From the NCBI GenBank assembly GCA_031552535.1, contig JAVBMJ010000050.1, positions 1 to 16,497 of the forward strand: a stretch of 16,497 bases of DNA, given 5' to 3'. The notes under the pieces are model-generated. The model made no database searches, had not been told where the DNA came from, and worked only from the letters and a program-made list of their open reading frames with translations. Positions 8,140-16,148 of the stretch are shown here, piece by piece. The translations under genes were made by a program, and so were the position numbers. This DNA is from JAVBMJ01 sp031552535 (GTDB taxonomy: Bacteria > Bacteroidota > Bacteroidia > Bacteroidales > Rikenellaceae). Within the stretch, counting starts at the first letter, position 1. Every line of letters starts with the position of its first letter.

Positions 8140-9780
8140 CTATTTCGAGGCTTCTCCTTTTGATTTTTTATTGATCATGGCCGCCTCCACAAATGCTACG
8201 AACAGCGGATGCGGATGCATCACCGTACTCTTGTACTCGGGATGGTACTGCACGCCGACAAACCACGGATGTGCGGCAATTTCCATTACCTCAACCAGGT
8301 TTGTGTCGGGATTGATCCCAGCCGGCTTCATCCCGGCCGCCACGAACTGATCCATATAGCAGTTGTTGAACTCGTAGCGGTGGCGGTGGCGTTCCTGTAT
8401 CATCTCCATACCATAGGCAGCATAGCTGCGGCTTCCCTCGACAAGTTGGCATGGATATGCACCCAGCCGCATCGTACCGCCCTTATACATAACCCCTTTC
8501 TGTTCCTCCATAAGATCGATCACAGGATTTGCGGTCGAGCCCATCTCAGACGAATTGGCGTCTTTGAGCCCCAATACATTGCGTGCGAATTCGATAACAG
8601 CGCACTGCATCCCCAGGCAAATCCCGAAGAACGGAACCTTCTGTTCGCGGGCGTATTTAACAGCCAATATTTTCCCTTCGACACCCCTGTGCCCGAATCC
8701 CGGAGCCACCAATATCCCGTCCATGCTTCCCAAGGCCGTCTCCAGCGTCTCGGGCGTCAACTTCTCGGAATTCACAAGATGCAACTTGACCTTGGTGTGG
8801 TTCATGGCGCCGGCGTGGACGAACGACTCGATGATCGACTTATAGGCATCGGGCAATTCGGTGTATTTTCCCACCAGGGCTATATGGGTTGTGCTCTTCG
8901 GATTCTTAACCTTGTCGAGGAATTCGACCCAATCCTTCATGTCGGGTTCACGGTCATAAGGCAGGGCCAGCTTTTTGAGTATCACCTCGTCGAACTTCTG
9001 CTCGGCCATGCGCACCGGTACCTCGTAGATCGTCGGCACATCTATAGACTCCACAACGGCGTCCTGGTCCACGTTGCAGAACAAGGCCACCTTATGGCGT
9101 ATCTCGCGGTTGAGTTTCTTCTCAGTCCTCAGTACCAGCACGTCGGGCTGCAACCCGTTTTCGAGCATCATCTTCACCGAGTGCTGCGTCGGTTTGGTTT
9201 TCAGTTCGCCCGAAGCCGACATATAAGGAATAAGTGTCAGATGGACGATAGCAGTGTTGTGCTGGCCCAACTCATAACGCAACTGGCGCACCGACTCAAT
9301 GTGCGGCAACGATTCGATATCGCCGACCGTGCCGCCAATCTCGGTGATTATGACATTGTATATCTTCTTGCTGGCAAGCAGTTTTATGCGTCGCTTGATC
9401 TCGTCTGTGATGTGGGGAATAACCTGCACCGTGCGCCCCAGATACTCTCCGCGGCGCTCTTTCTCTATTACACTGCGATATATGCGCCCCGTGGTGACGT
9501 TGCTCTCCTTGGCCGTAAGTATCGACGTGAAGCGCTCGTAATGGCCCAGGTCGAGGTCGGTTTCCGCGCCGTCCTCCGTGACATAGCACTCGCCGTGCTC
9601 GTAAGGATTCAGAGTCCCAGGGTCGATGTTGATATACGGGTCGAGCTTCTGTATGGCTACCGAATAACCCCTGGCCTGCAGAAGTTTGGCCAATGAAGCC
9701 GAAATTATACCCTTGCCCAGCGACGAAGCAACCCCGCCGGTAACGAAAATGTATTTGGGTTTAGATGTGTTGACTGGCAT
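8140..9780 (-). CDS. pyrG: CTP synthase (glutamine-hydrolysing)
   Basis: The 546-residue enzyme converts UTP, ATP and glutamine to CTP, the last step of de novo cytidine nucleotide synthesis, in the cytosol. The synthase half (1-290) has the P-loop GGVASSLGKG (15-24), the DGAETDLDLGHYERF stretch (70-84) and the metal-binding Glu147 region ITEIGGTVGDIES. The amidotransferase half (300-530) has the nucleophile Cys388 in GICLGMQ and His513/Glu515 in QYHPE. Length and domain order are standard. ATG 9780 starts directly before the conserved KYIFVTGG strand. It is followed after 21 bases by yidC, so the pair is probably one transcript. A terminator-like hairpin ends only 15 bases before the start codon, which may matter for its control. 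Confidence 0.97.
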   Translation of the reverse strand: MPVNTSKPKYIFVTGGVASSLGKGIISASLAKLLQARGYSVAIQKLDPYINIDPGTLNPYEHGECYVTEDGAETDLDLGHYERFTSILTAKESNVTTGRIYRSVIEKERRGEYLGRTVQVIPHITDEIKRRIKLLASKKIYNVIITEIGGTVGDIESLPHIESVRQLRYELGQHNTAIVHLTLIPYMSASGELKTKPTQHSVKMMLENGLQPDVLVLRTEKKLNREIRHKVALFCNVDQDAVVESIDVPTIYEVPVRMAEQKFDEVILKKLALPYDREPDMKDWVEFLDKVKNPKSTTHIALVGKYTELPDAYKSIIESFVHAGAMNHTKVKLHLVNSEKLTPETLETALGSMDGILVAPGFGHRGVEGKILAVKYAREQKVPFFGICLGMQCAVIEFARNVLGLKDANSSEMGSTANPVIDLMEEQKGVMYKGGTMRLGAYPCQLVEGSRSYAAYGMEMIQERHRHRYEFNNCYMDQFVAAGMKPAGINPDTNLVEVMEIAAHPWFVGVQYHPEYKSTVMHPHPLFVAFVEAAMINKKSKGEASK

Positions 9781-9795
9781 ATTTACATATGTGTT

Positions 9796-9836
9796 AAAAA
9801 CGCCCTGGCATCCAAATGCGTTATGAGCTCCGGGCG
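9796..9836 (-). terminator. terminator-like hairpin between the DUF349 gene and pyrG
   Basis: On the minus strand CGCCC-GG... pairs with ...CC-GGGCG (plus-strand stems 9801-9805 plus 9807-9808 with 9830-9836, one-base bulge at 9806), and the 3' arm is followed at once by five T residues (plus-strand A-run 9796-9800). The long loop can form a small internal GCAT/ATGC hairpin (9808-9811 with 9816-9819) as an alternative. It begins 10 bases after the DUF349 stop and ends 15 bases before the pyrG ATG. Either it terminates the upstream gene or it attenuates pyrG. Confidence 0.45.
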
Positions 9837-9845
9837 GGTTTAAAA

Positions 9846-11996
9846 CTATTTCTCTTCTTTGTCTATAAGGTTGATCTTCTCTATCGTCTGGGCCATTTCC
9901 TGGCGGCTACGCTCTATCTTTTCACGCACGTCGCGGATCATAGCCTCGGCGTTCTTGCTTTTGGAGAAGAAACCTATATTGTTCTCCAATAAAGCTATAT
10001 CCGATTCCAATTGGCGTACCTTATTATAAAGGCGCTCCCTTTCGCTCTTCAGCCTGCGGTCGCCGGTCTCCCTGAGGTTGGATATGCGGCCCTTGAAACG
10101 CTCCATGCGCCGCTCCTGCTCCCCGCCCCTGAGGGCCGAGAAAAGCACATCCACCAACTCTTTGTAGCGGCCCTGTATCGCCTCCTTATGCTTTATGGGC
10201 ACAAACCCTATTTCACCCCAACGCCTCTGGAACTCGCGGATCGCTTCCATGCCGCCGCCCATATCACTCTTCGAGTAGATTTCGATCTCCCCGAGCAGGT
10301 CGCGCTTGGCCTGCAGGTTCTGCGCGTACTGGCTGTCCACTTCCGAAAAATGTTTCGATTTACGGTCGAAGAAATAGTCACAGGCAGCCCTGAAACGTTT
10401 CCATATGGCATCGGAATGGCGTCTCGATACCGGCCCGATCTCCTTCCAGCGTTTCTGTAACGCCATCAGCTCGTCTGCGGCCTTTTTCCACTGGTCGCTC
10501 TCTTTAAGCGATTCGGCTTCGAGGCATATCTCCTGCTTCAATTGCAGGTTGTGCTCCATTTCGGCTTTCAATTGGAGGTAGAAGCGACGTTTCTGCTCGA
10601 AAAATGCATCGCAGGCGTTGCGGAAACGCTCATATACCCTGGCGTTCTCCTTCTTCGGAGCGTAACCTATCGTCTTCCACACCTTCTGCACTTCGATCAG
10701 CTTGTCCGACGCACGGTTCCACTCCTTACGCGAGGTGTAGGCCCCCGCCGCAAGTTCCTCGGCCTTGACGCAAAGCTCCGATTTGAGGTCGTAGTTGCGC
10801 TTCTGCTCATTCTTTATCGTGTCGAAATACTCCTGGTGCTGCTTGTTAATTCGGGACGAGGCCTCTTTGAATCGCTCCCAGACACTCTCCTTGAATTCGT
10901 TGGCCACAGGTCCTGTCTCCCTCCACAATTCATGCATTTTCTGCAGTTTATGGAAGGCATTGACAATCGAAGGCTCCAGTACCAAAACTTCGGCCTCCTC
11001 GCAGAGCTTTACCTTGGCTTCGTAGTTGCGCTTAAGGTCGAGGTCGCGCAGTTCCTTGTTTATTTTTATGAAACTGTAGAAATTTTCCACATGGTGGTTG
11101 TAGGTCTCCCACAGGTCCTTCACGTTGGCTTGCGGTACGGGCCCCGTCTCCTTCCATCTGTGTTGCAGGTCGCGGAATGCATTGAACGTGTGGTTCAATG
11201 TCTCTCCGCTGCCGATCAACTCCTTGAGTTCCTCTATAATCTGCAACTTGGCTTTCAGGTTCTCCTCTTTCTGGGCCTCCAGGTTCGATGTGAAATCGTC
11301 CCTCTTGCGGCGGTATTCCACAAAAAGCTCTTTCAGGCGGCGTTCCTGCTCGTCGTCGGGAGCCACAAAGTCGTCGGCGTTGCCGCCCGATTCTATGTAA
11401 AGCTTACGCAACTGCTCCACCTCGTTGCGGTGTATGCGGTAAAAAGCGATCTTTATCGCTTCGGCGTCTCGCCTGAGCGACTGCACGGCACGCGTGGCCA
11501 ATAACTCGGCGAATATCTCGATAAGTTCCGGTTTATTTTTTGCGCCAAGATCGGGTGAAGCCATTTCATCTCCGTCGCTTTCATGGTGCAACTCACCATC
11601 CTCTTCATGGTCTCCAAGGTCGAACTCCGGTGCTTCTGCGGCAAGCAAAGCCTCTTCTTCCGAGAAGTCTTCTCCTGTTGCCACGCCTCCGTCTTCGTCT
11701 TCCTCCTGTTCGCGCCGTGTGATTCCCTCTGCAGCTACCGGGTCTTCCGGCTCTTTAGCTTCCTTCGACCGGTCGTCCACACCTTCGGTTGCGGGTGCAG
11801 CCACCTTTTCTGCTACGCTCTTCCGCGGCCTGGGAACTTTGGCAACCTTATGTTGCTCCTGTTGTTCTGCCTCTTGTGCGGGGGCGGTGTTGTAGTCGTC
11901 AGGGTGTCCGGATTCGGATTCAGGATTGCGGTTAACATCTTCAGCATTGCTGACTTGTTCCTCGGGAACAGACGGATCGATAAGGTTGGCAGCCAT
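9846..11996 (-). CDS. DUF349 repeat protein with acidic N-terminus
   Basis: The 716-residue protein has no signal peptide or membrane helix and should be cytosolic. Residues 1-150 are low-complexity, mostly acidic and Ala/Glu-rich, and look disordered. Residues 240-625 carry five helical DUF349 units, each marked by a W-x-x-[TI]-G-x-[VA] signature: WKETGPV at 281, WRETGPV at 358, WKTIGYA at 440, WKEIGPV at 517 and WGEIGFV at 593, spaced 76-82 residues apart and each followed by a [WY]-x-x-[FY] helix. Residues 640-712 form a terminal coiled coil with NNIGFFSKSKNAE. The repeat family (PF03993) has no settled function; proteins of this build are common in Bacteroidota. It begins at ATG 11996, about 37 bases after a predicted transcript start, and is followed by a terminator-like hairpin. 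A scaffold or RNA-linked role would be a guess. Confidence 0.88.
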   Translation of the reverse strand: MAANLIDPSVPEEQVSNAEDVNRNPESESGHPDDYNTAPAQEAEQQEQHKVAKVPRPRKSVAEKVAAPATEGVDDRSKEAKEPEDPVAAEGITRREQEEDEDGGVATGEDFSEEEALLAAEAPEFDLGDHEEDGELHHESDGDEMASPDLGAKNKPELIEIFAELLATRAVQSLRRDAEAIKIAFYRIHRNEVEQLRKLYIESGGNADDFVAPDDEQERRLKELFVEYRRKRDDFTSNLEAQKEENLKAKLQIIEELKELIGSGETLNHTFNAFRDLQHRWKETGPVPQANVKDLWETYNHHVENFYSFIKINKELRDLDLKRNYEAKVKLCEEAEVLVLEPSIVNAFHKLQKMHELWRETGPVANEFKESVWERFKEASSRINKQHQEYFDTIKNEQKRNYDLKSELCVKAEELAAGAYTSRKEWNRASDKLIEVQKVWKTIGYAPKKENARVYERFRNACDAFFEQKRRFYLQLKAEMEHNLQLKQEICLEAESLKESDQWKKAADELMALQKRWKEIGPVSRRHSDAIWKRFRAACDYFFDRKSKHFSEVDSQYAQNLQAKRDLLGEIEIYSKSDMGGGMEAIREFQRRWGEIGFVPIKHKEAIQGRYKELVDVLFSALRGGEQERRMERFKGRISNLRETGDRRLKSERERLYNKVRQLESDIALLENNIGFFSKSKNAEAMIRDVREKIERSRQEMAQTIEKINLIDKEEK

Positions 11997-12039
11997 TTTA
12001 CGATAGTTTAATGAAATTACTTCACCGGGCTATAACAGG

Positions 12040-12047
12040 CAAATATA
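12040..12047 (-). promoter_or_regulatory. Bacteroidota -7 promoter core TATATTTG for the DUF349 gene
   Basis: The minus strand reads TATATTTG here, an exact TAnnTTTG match. The transcript would start near 12033, about 37 bases before the ATG at 11996, nearly the same geometry as the promoter of the gene at 201. No clear TTTG is found at the -33 position. Confidence 0.5.
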
Positions 12048-12140
12048 AGACTTTTTTGCGAAACCGGGATGCGGCGGTCGAAAAATAGATAAATGTGGTG
12101 CGATTATCGTGCGGATGTGGATATATTTCGCAATAAATTG

Positions 12141-12148
12141 TTAATTTG
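12141..12148 (+). promoter_or_regulatory. possible promoter core TTAATTTG for the response regulator
   Basis: TTAATTTG matches TAnnTTTG at seven of eight positions. If used, transcription would start near 12155 and give a leader of about 93 bases that contains the palindrome at 12171-12189. There is no convincing -33 element, so this is only a candidate. Confidence 0.25.
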
Positions 12149-12166
12149 CGCCTGAATTGACGGCCG

Positions 12167-12224
12167 GCAGGCCCGACAAGTTGTCAGGCCAAGGTATTTT
12201 ATTGATAACCAAAATCTTGCCTGC
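12167..12224 (+). promoter_or_regulatory. palindrome and alternative stem upstream of the response regulator
   Basis: GCCCGACAA (12171-12179) and TTGTCAGGC (12181-12189) form a near-perfect palindrome, eight of nine pairs around a single G. GCAGGC (12167-12172) overlaps its left arm and can instead pair with GCCTGC (12219-12224), so the two structures compete. As DNA the palindrome would suit a dimeric regulator, perhaps the response regulator acting on its own gene; as RNA the pair would suit a switch. Both readings are inference. Confidence 0.35.
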
Positions 12225-12247
12225 GGGCAGATCGAACAACATTTGAT

Positions 12248-12922
12248 ATGCCGTATAAAATTCTGCTCGTAGACGACGAGCCCGATATTCTCGAATTCGT
12301 AGGTTATAATCTCTCAAAAGAGGGCTACGAAGTGTTCACGGCTTCCGATGGCCGCGAGGGGGTGGAAAAAGCAATCACAGAGCGTCCCGACCTGATACTG
12401 CTCGACGTGATGATGCCCCAGATGGACGGGGTCGAGGCGTGCCGCGAGATACGTAGCCACAATGAGCTATCGGGCACAATGATTGCTTTCCTTACCGCCA
12501 GGGGCGAGGACTACTCACAGATTGCGGGTTTCGAGGCCGGGGCTGACGACTACATCACAAAGCCCATACGCATCAATGTGTTGGTGAGCCGTATCAAGGC
12601 CATGTTGAAGCGTGTGGAGAGTTCTTCGCATGAAGAGGCGTCGCCGTCGGCGCTGGTCATCGACCGCGAGAAGCATATCGTCATAAGAGGTGGCGAGGAG
12701 ATCGTGCTGCCGCGCAAGGAGTTCAACCTTTTGGAATTGTTGCATTCAAAACCGCAGAAAGTATTCACTCGTGAGGAGATCTTCACCTCTGTGTGGGGGA
12801 CCGACGTGATAGTCGGCGACCGCACCATCGACGTCCACATCCGCAAACTGCGCGAGAAGATCGGCGACAACCACATCGTGACGGTGAAGGGTGTCGGGTA
12901 TAAATATGAGGAGGACCTATAA
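12248..12922 (+). CDS. OmpR/PhoB-family response regulator
   Basis: The 224-residue two-component regulator has a receiver domain at 1-120 with the acidic pocket VDDEPD (8-13), phospho-acceptor Asp53 in LLDVMMP, Thr83 and Lys105 in DDYITKP. A winged-helix DNA-binding domain follows (about 128-222) with LPRKEFNLLELL, the recognition segment GDRTIDVHIRKLREKIG and the wing TVKGVGYKYEE. All residues needed for phosphorylation are present. No histidine kinase gene lies beside it: upstream is the divergent DUF349 gene and downstream, after 251 bases, rnr. The cognate kinase must lie elsewhere or the regulator is an orphan. ATG 12248 is directly before the first receiver strand (YKILLVDDE). Target genes cannot be told from the sequence; the palindrome at 12171-12189 is a candidate for autoregulation. 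Confidence 0.94.
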   Translation: MPYKILLVDDEPDILEFVGYNLSKEGYEVFTASDGREGVEKAITERPDLILLDVMMPQMDGVEACREIRSHNELSGTMIAFLTARGEDYSQIAGFEAGADDYITKPIRINVLVSRIKAMLKRVESSSHEEASPSALVIDREKHIVIRGGEEIVLPRKEFNLLELLHSKPQKVFTREEIFTSVWGTDVIVGDRTIDVHIRKLREKIGDNHIVTVKGVGYKYEEDL

Positions 12923-12950
12923 CCGTTTTGCAGGCTAACGCGTGTTAATA

Positions 12951-12992
12951 TTAGAAACGGTTTAAATTTCCTATGGAAAATTAAACCGTTTC
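12951..12992. repeat. half-copy of the palindromic element, forming a 12-bp stem hairpin
   Basis: The first 28 bases (12951-12978) align without gaps to the left end of the element at 16149, 24 of 28 identical, including the exact 16-mer TAAATTTCCTATGGAA. Here the flanks have become a perfect stem: GAAACGGTTTAA (12954-12965) pairs with TTAAACCGTTTC (12981-12992), enclosing an A-A mismatch and a TTTCC-TAT-GGAAA inner hairpin. Similarity to the other copy continues patchily beyond it (CGTTTCTT, TCTAT), but no central CATAG/CTATG stem or right end is clear. It begins 29 bases after the response-regulator stop and may also act as its terminator. A smaller hairpin, GTCTGG/CCGGAC at 13004-13030, follows. 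Confidence 0.6.
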
Positions 12993-13173
12993 TTAATGTC
13001 TATGTCTGGTTTTCGCGTTTTCGTCCGGACAAGCCTCTTTTTCAGAAGGAATACCGGCAATATTGCAAGGAAACCGGGTGGAAAGGCAAGACTAAAAAGA
13101 ACGTAAAATACGGGCGTGGAAATAGTGTTAACACGTCTTGGTATCGTAGCGGTTGCAAACAAATAATAAAATT

Positions 13174-15399
13174 ATGTCTAAAAAAGAATCCAGGAAGCAA
13201 GTACATGCCGAATCACGCAAAGAGAAATCATTCGACCGTTCGGCGGCGATAATAGATATTTTCAGGTCGTTTCCAGAAAAAAAATATTCGATCAAGGGCC
13301 TTGCTGCGGCAAGTGGCGGGGCCGACAGCATAGGCCGCCAGCAGACGCGCAAGATAGTCTACGCGTTGATGGAGGAGGGTGTCGTTACCGAGGTTTCTGA
13401 TGGTAAGTATCGTCTGAGCCGTTCGCGCCAGGTGCCGTTGGAGGGTGTGGTGGATATGTTGACCTCGGGGTCGATGTACGTAAGGATAGAGGGCGCGCCC
13501 AACGATATTTTTGTGCACCAGCGCAACAGCATGCACGCCTTGGACGGCGACCGCGTGAGATTGGTGGTCACGCGCCGTGGCAAGGGCGGCTCGACGGAAG
13601 GCGAGGTGATCGAATTGGTGCAGCGTAGCGACAAAAAATATGTAGGAGAGGTGGAACTTACCCGTACCCATGCTTTTATCCGCGTCGACTCGCGCCGGAT
13701 GCCGATGGATATTTTCATCGAGGACCCGCGCCTGCATAATTTACAAAACGGACAGAAAGTGTTGGTGAAAGTCACCGGCTGGCCGCTATGGAGTCAGTCA
13801 CCGCAGGGTGAAGTGGTAGAAGTGTTGGGGATGGCGGGCGAGAACAATGCCGAAATGCATGCGATACTGGCGGAATTCGGGCTTCCTTACCGTTTCGAGA
13901 AAAATGTTACGGACGCCGCCGAGTTGATTCCCGACGGTGTTACGGCCGACGAGGTAGCCCGCCGCAGGGATTTCCGCAGTGTGACGACTTTCACTATCGA
14001 CCCCGAGGATGCCAAAGACTTCGATGATGCACTGTCGCTGAAGGTTCTCGGTAACGGCAACTACGAAGTTGGGGTACATATCGCCGATGTGACGCACTAT
14101 GTGCGTGAGGGATCTGTTGTCGACGTCGAAGGCGAAAGCCGCGCCACGTCGGTATATCTGGTCGACCGCACGGTGCCTATGCTGCCAGAGAGGTTGTCCA
14201 ATTTCCTCTGCTCGCTGCGTCCCGACGAGGATAAACTTTGTTTTTCGGCCGTTTTCGAGATCGATGCTGCGGCCAATGTGGTTAAGGAGTGGTTTGGCCG
14301 CACGGTGATACGTTCGTGCCGCCGTTTCACCTATGCCGAAGCGCAACAGATAATCGAAACCGGTGAAGGCGACTATTCGCAGGAGGTGCTTACGCTCCAC
14401 GCGCTTGCCCAGACCCTGCGCAAGGAGCGCTTCCGCAACGGGTCGGTGCGTTTCGAGCGCGAGGAGGCCAAGTTTTACCTCGACGCCGATGGCAAGCCGC
14501 TGGGGGTCTATTTCAAGGAACAGAAGGAGTCCAACCAGTTGATAGAAGAGTTCATGCTGCTGGCCAACCGCAAGGTGGCGGAATTTGCCGGAAGCAAAAA
14601 GTCGGGCCGCACATTCGTCTACCGTGTGCACGACAAACCCAACGAGGAGAAATTGGCGCGATTCAGCAACTTCATACTACGTTTCGGGTACATGTTCCAA
14701 GCCCGGAACCCGAAGGTCATCTCGGATGAGATGAACAGGTTGATGGACGAAATAAAAGGGAGGAGCGAAGAGAATGTGATCTCTACGCTGGCGATACGCA
14801 CCATGGCCAAAGCGTTTTACACGACCGACAACATCGGCCACTACGGGTTGGCGTTTCCTTATTACACCCACTTCACTTCACCCATACGCCGCTATCCCGA
14901 CATGATGGTTCACCGTCTGCTGGCGCGCTACCTCGACGGCGGTACGAGCGTCGAACGCCGCCACCTGGAGCCCCTGTGTGAGCACTCCTCGGAGATGGAG
15001 CAATTGGCCGCCGACGCCGAACGCGCCTCGGTGAAATATAAAATGGTGGAATTCATGGTCGACCGCATCGGTGAGGAGTTCGACGGGGTGGTGTCGGGTG
15101 TTACCCAATGGGGGCTTTATGTCGAACTGACCGACACCCATATCGAAGGCATGGCCCCCCTGCGCGATATAGTGGGCGATTATTACGAATTTTCTGAAGA
15201 GGAATACGCCATCATAGGACTGTCGACGCATCGCCGTTTCACTCTGGGCGACAAAGTCAGGATACGTGTGAAACGCGCCGACCTGGCACGCAAACAACTC
15301 GATTTCGAACTTTTGGGATCTTACGATTTCGAGTCGGGACAACTTGGACGTATTATTACTCCCGCTCCCTCGCCACGGGTACGCCACGGTCGACGATAA
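13174..15399 (+). CDS. rnr: ribonuclease R (RNase II/RNB family 3'-5' exoribonuclease)
   Basis: The 741-residue enzyme degrades structured RNA processively from the 3' end in the cytosol. Domains in order: a Lys/Arg-rich start and winged-helix (22-82), cold-shock domains (about 88-150 and 155-218), the RNB catalytic domain (about 262-590) and an S1 RNA-binding domain (633-713), then a short basic tail. The catalytic metal-binding acids are in IDPEDAKDFDDA: Asp276, Asp282, Asp284 and Asp285. HYGLAFPYYTHFTSPIRRYP (556-575) is the other family hallmark. I chose ATG 13174, which follows an A-rich stretch and starts MSKKES; an in-frame TTG at 13153 would add seven residues but is a poor start. The gene stands 251 bases from the response regulator and converges on the outer-membrane gene, so it is probably a single-gene transcript. 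Confidence 0.95.
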   Translation: MSKKESRKQVHAESRKEKSFDRSAAIIDIFRSFPEKKYSIKGLAAASGGADSIGRQQTRKIVYALMEEGVVTEVSDGKYRLSRSRQVPLEGVVDMLTSGSMYVRIEGAPNDIFVHQRNSMHALDGDRVRLVVTRRGKGGSTEGEVIELVQRSDKKYVGEVELTRTHAFIRVDSRRMPMDIFIEDPRLHNLQNGQKVLVKVTGWPLWSQSPQGEVVEVLGMAGENNAEMHAILAEFGLPYRFEKNVTDAAELIPDGVTADEVARRRDFRSVTTFTIDPEDAKDFDDALSLKVLGNGNYEVGVHIADVTHYVREGSVVDVEGESRATSVYLVDRTVPMLPERLSNFLCSLRPDEDKLCFSAVFEIDAAANVVKEWFGRTVIRSCRRFTYAEAQQIIETGEGDYSQEVLTLHALAQTLRKERFRNGSVRFEREEAKFYLDADGKPLGVYFKEQKESNQLIEEFMLLANRKVAEFAGSKKSGRTFVYRVHDKPNEEKLARFSNFILRFGYMFQARNPKVISDEMNRLMDEIKGRSEENVISTLAIRTMAKAFYTTDNIGHYGLAFPYYTHFTSPIRRYPDMMVHRLLARYLDGGTSVERRHLEPLCEHSSEMEQLAADAERASVKYKMVEFMVDRIGEEFDGVVSGVTQWGLYVELTDTHIEGMAPLRDIVGDYYEFSEEEYAIIGLSTHRRFTLGDKVRIRVKRADLARKQLDFELLGSYDFESGQLGRIITPAPSPRVRHGRR

Positions 15400-15426
15400 A
15401 GGGGAGTAACAGGCCCAGAATATAGT

Positions 15427-15481
15427 CAGGCATATTCAGTAAAACCCCAAAAAACCTGCGGGAATTTACTGAATATGCCTG
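15427..15481. terminator. 17-bp perfect-stem hairpin between convergent genes
   Basis: The arms 15427-15443 (CAGGCATATTCAGTAAA) and 15465-15481 are perfect reverse complements with a 21-base loop. It begins 28 bases after the rnr stop and ends 39 bases before the stop of the gene converging from the right. A bidirectional terminator is the simplest reading, but neither side has a proper T-run. The stem is longer and more exact than the other terminators in the window. Confidence 0.55.
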
Positions 15482-15519
15482 CTTGGTAAAGTTAGGCAGA
15501 CTCCGGGTACGTCTAAAAT

Positions 15520-16104
15520 CTACCGGAGCCGGAATTCTATTCCCAGACTGATGCCTTGGGAAAACAGGTTGGTCGAAAAATTATTAAAGGTACTCTTTTG
15601 GTCGCTATTCCTGTCTTTGATGGTTTTGGCCTGATAACCAACCAGTCCGAAAGACGTCCACAGGGCGATCCTATCCGTGAGTCGGTAGTTGATGCCCGGC
15701 GAGAGGTCGATCCAGTAGTCGGATATGCTATATTTAGTCTGGTCGTCTTTTGCCTGCCCCCACACTCCCGAGAGGCCTAATTCCATATAAAACGAGAAGC
15801 GGTCGGTCACCGTGAAATATTTGATCGCCCCGATAAAGGGTCCGAAGTTGGTGCCGCGGTAGTTATTCAATTCGCTCTGACGGGTGTAGTCAACTCCCAA
15901 TCCTGCATAAAGCGACCAGGTGTCGGCAATGTAATATTCAAGGTGAGGATAGAAAGCCATATCCTGAATTTTGATCGATCCGTTCCCAAGATTTTGATTC
16001 CCGGATTCGTAGTCGAACGAACCTCCGAGCCATAAGGTACCCTTTTGGGCCATGACGAATGATGCGCAGAGGAGAAAGGCAAGGGTCAGTACAGTTTTTT
16101 TCAT
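15520..16104 (-). CDS. small outer-membrane beta-barrel protein
   Basis: The 194-residue product starts with a signal peptide (MKKTVLTLAFLLCASFVMA, cut before Gln20). The mature part is a series of amphipathic beta strands with alternating aromatic residues and short turns: KGTLWLGGSFDYES, YPHLEYYIADTWSLYAGLGV, FGPFIGAIKYFTV, RFSFYMELGLSGVWG, WIDLSPGINYRLTDRIALWT, GISLGIEFRLR. This is the pattern of the eight-strand OmpA/OmpX-like porin-fold proteins (OMP_b-brl type) of the outer membrane. No catalytic motif is seen and the cargo or role is unknown. It ends in Arg rather than the usual aromatic residue. I chose ATG 16104 because the signal peptide begins there; the frame is open upstream to 16224 but that stretch runs through repeat DNA. 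A palindromic element abuts the promoter region. Confidence 0.82.
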   Translation of the reverse strand: MKKTVLTLAFLLCASFVMAQKGTLWLGGSFDYESGNQNLGNGSIKIQDMAFYPHLEYYIADTWSLYAGLGVDYTRQSELNNYRGTNFGPFIGAIKYFTVTDRFSFYMELGLSGVWGQAKDDQTKYSISDYWIDLSPGINYRLTDRIALWTSFGLVGYQAKTIKDRNSDQKSTFNNFSTNLFSQGISLGIEFRLR

Positions 16105-16139
16105 ACTCGATTTTTTTGTAATTAAACATTTTAAAGATG

Positions 16140-16147
16140 AAAAACTA
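16140..16147 (-). promoter_or_regulatory. possible promoter core TAGTTTTT for the beta-barrel gene
   Basis: The minus strand reads TAGTTTTT, seven of eight matches to TAnnTTTG, with an expected start near 16133, about 29 bases before the ATG at 16104. The left end of the palindromic element begins at 16149, so any -33 region would lie inside the element. Confidence 0.25.
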
Positions 16148-16148
16148 T

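Noticed and set aside
8209..9696. A 495-codon open frame on the plus strand opposite pyrG
   Set aside because: It lies wholly antisense to a clear, full-length CTP synthase, has no recognisable domain and a His/Gln/Leu-rich composition typical of a mirror frame.
10542..11504. A 320-codon plus-strand frame opposite the DUF349 gene
   Set aside because: It mirrors the repeat region; its Leu/Val-rich sequence is the complement of Glu/Lys codons.
13125..13134. Perfect 10-bp palindrome GTGTTAACAC upstream of rnr
   Set aside because: Short and AT-rich; by itself it is not enough to claim an operator, though it could be checked in relatives.
12971..13162. A 63-codon minus-strand frame between the response regulator and rnr
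   Set aside because: It runs through the repeat hairpin, lacks a supported start context and shows no signal, domain or conserved pattern.
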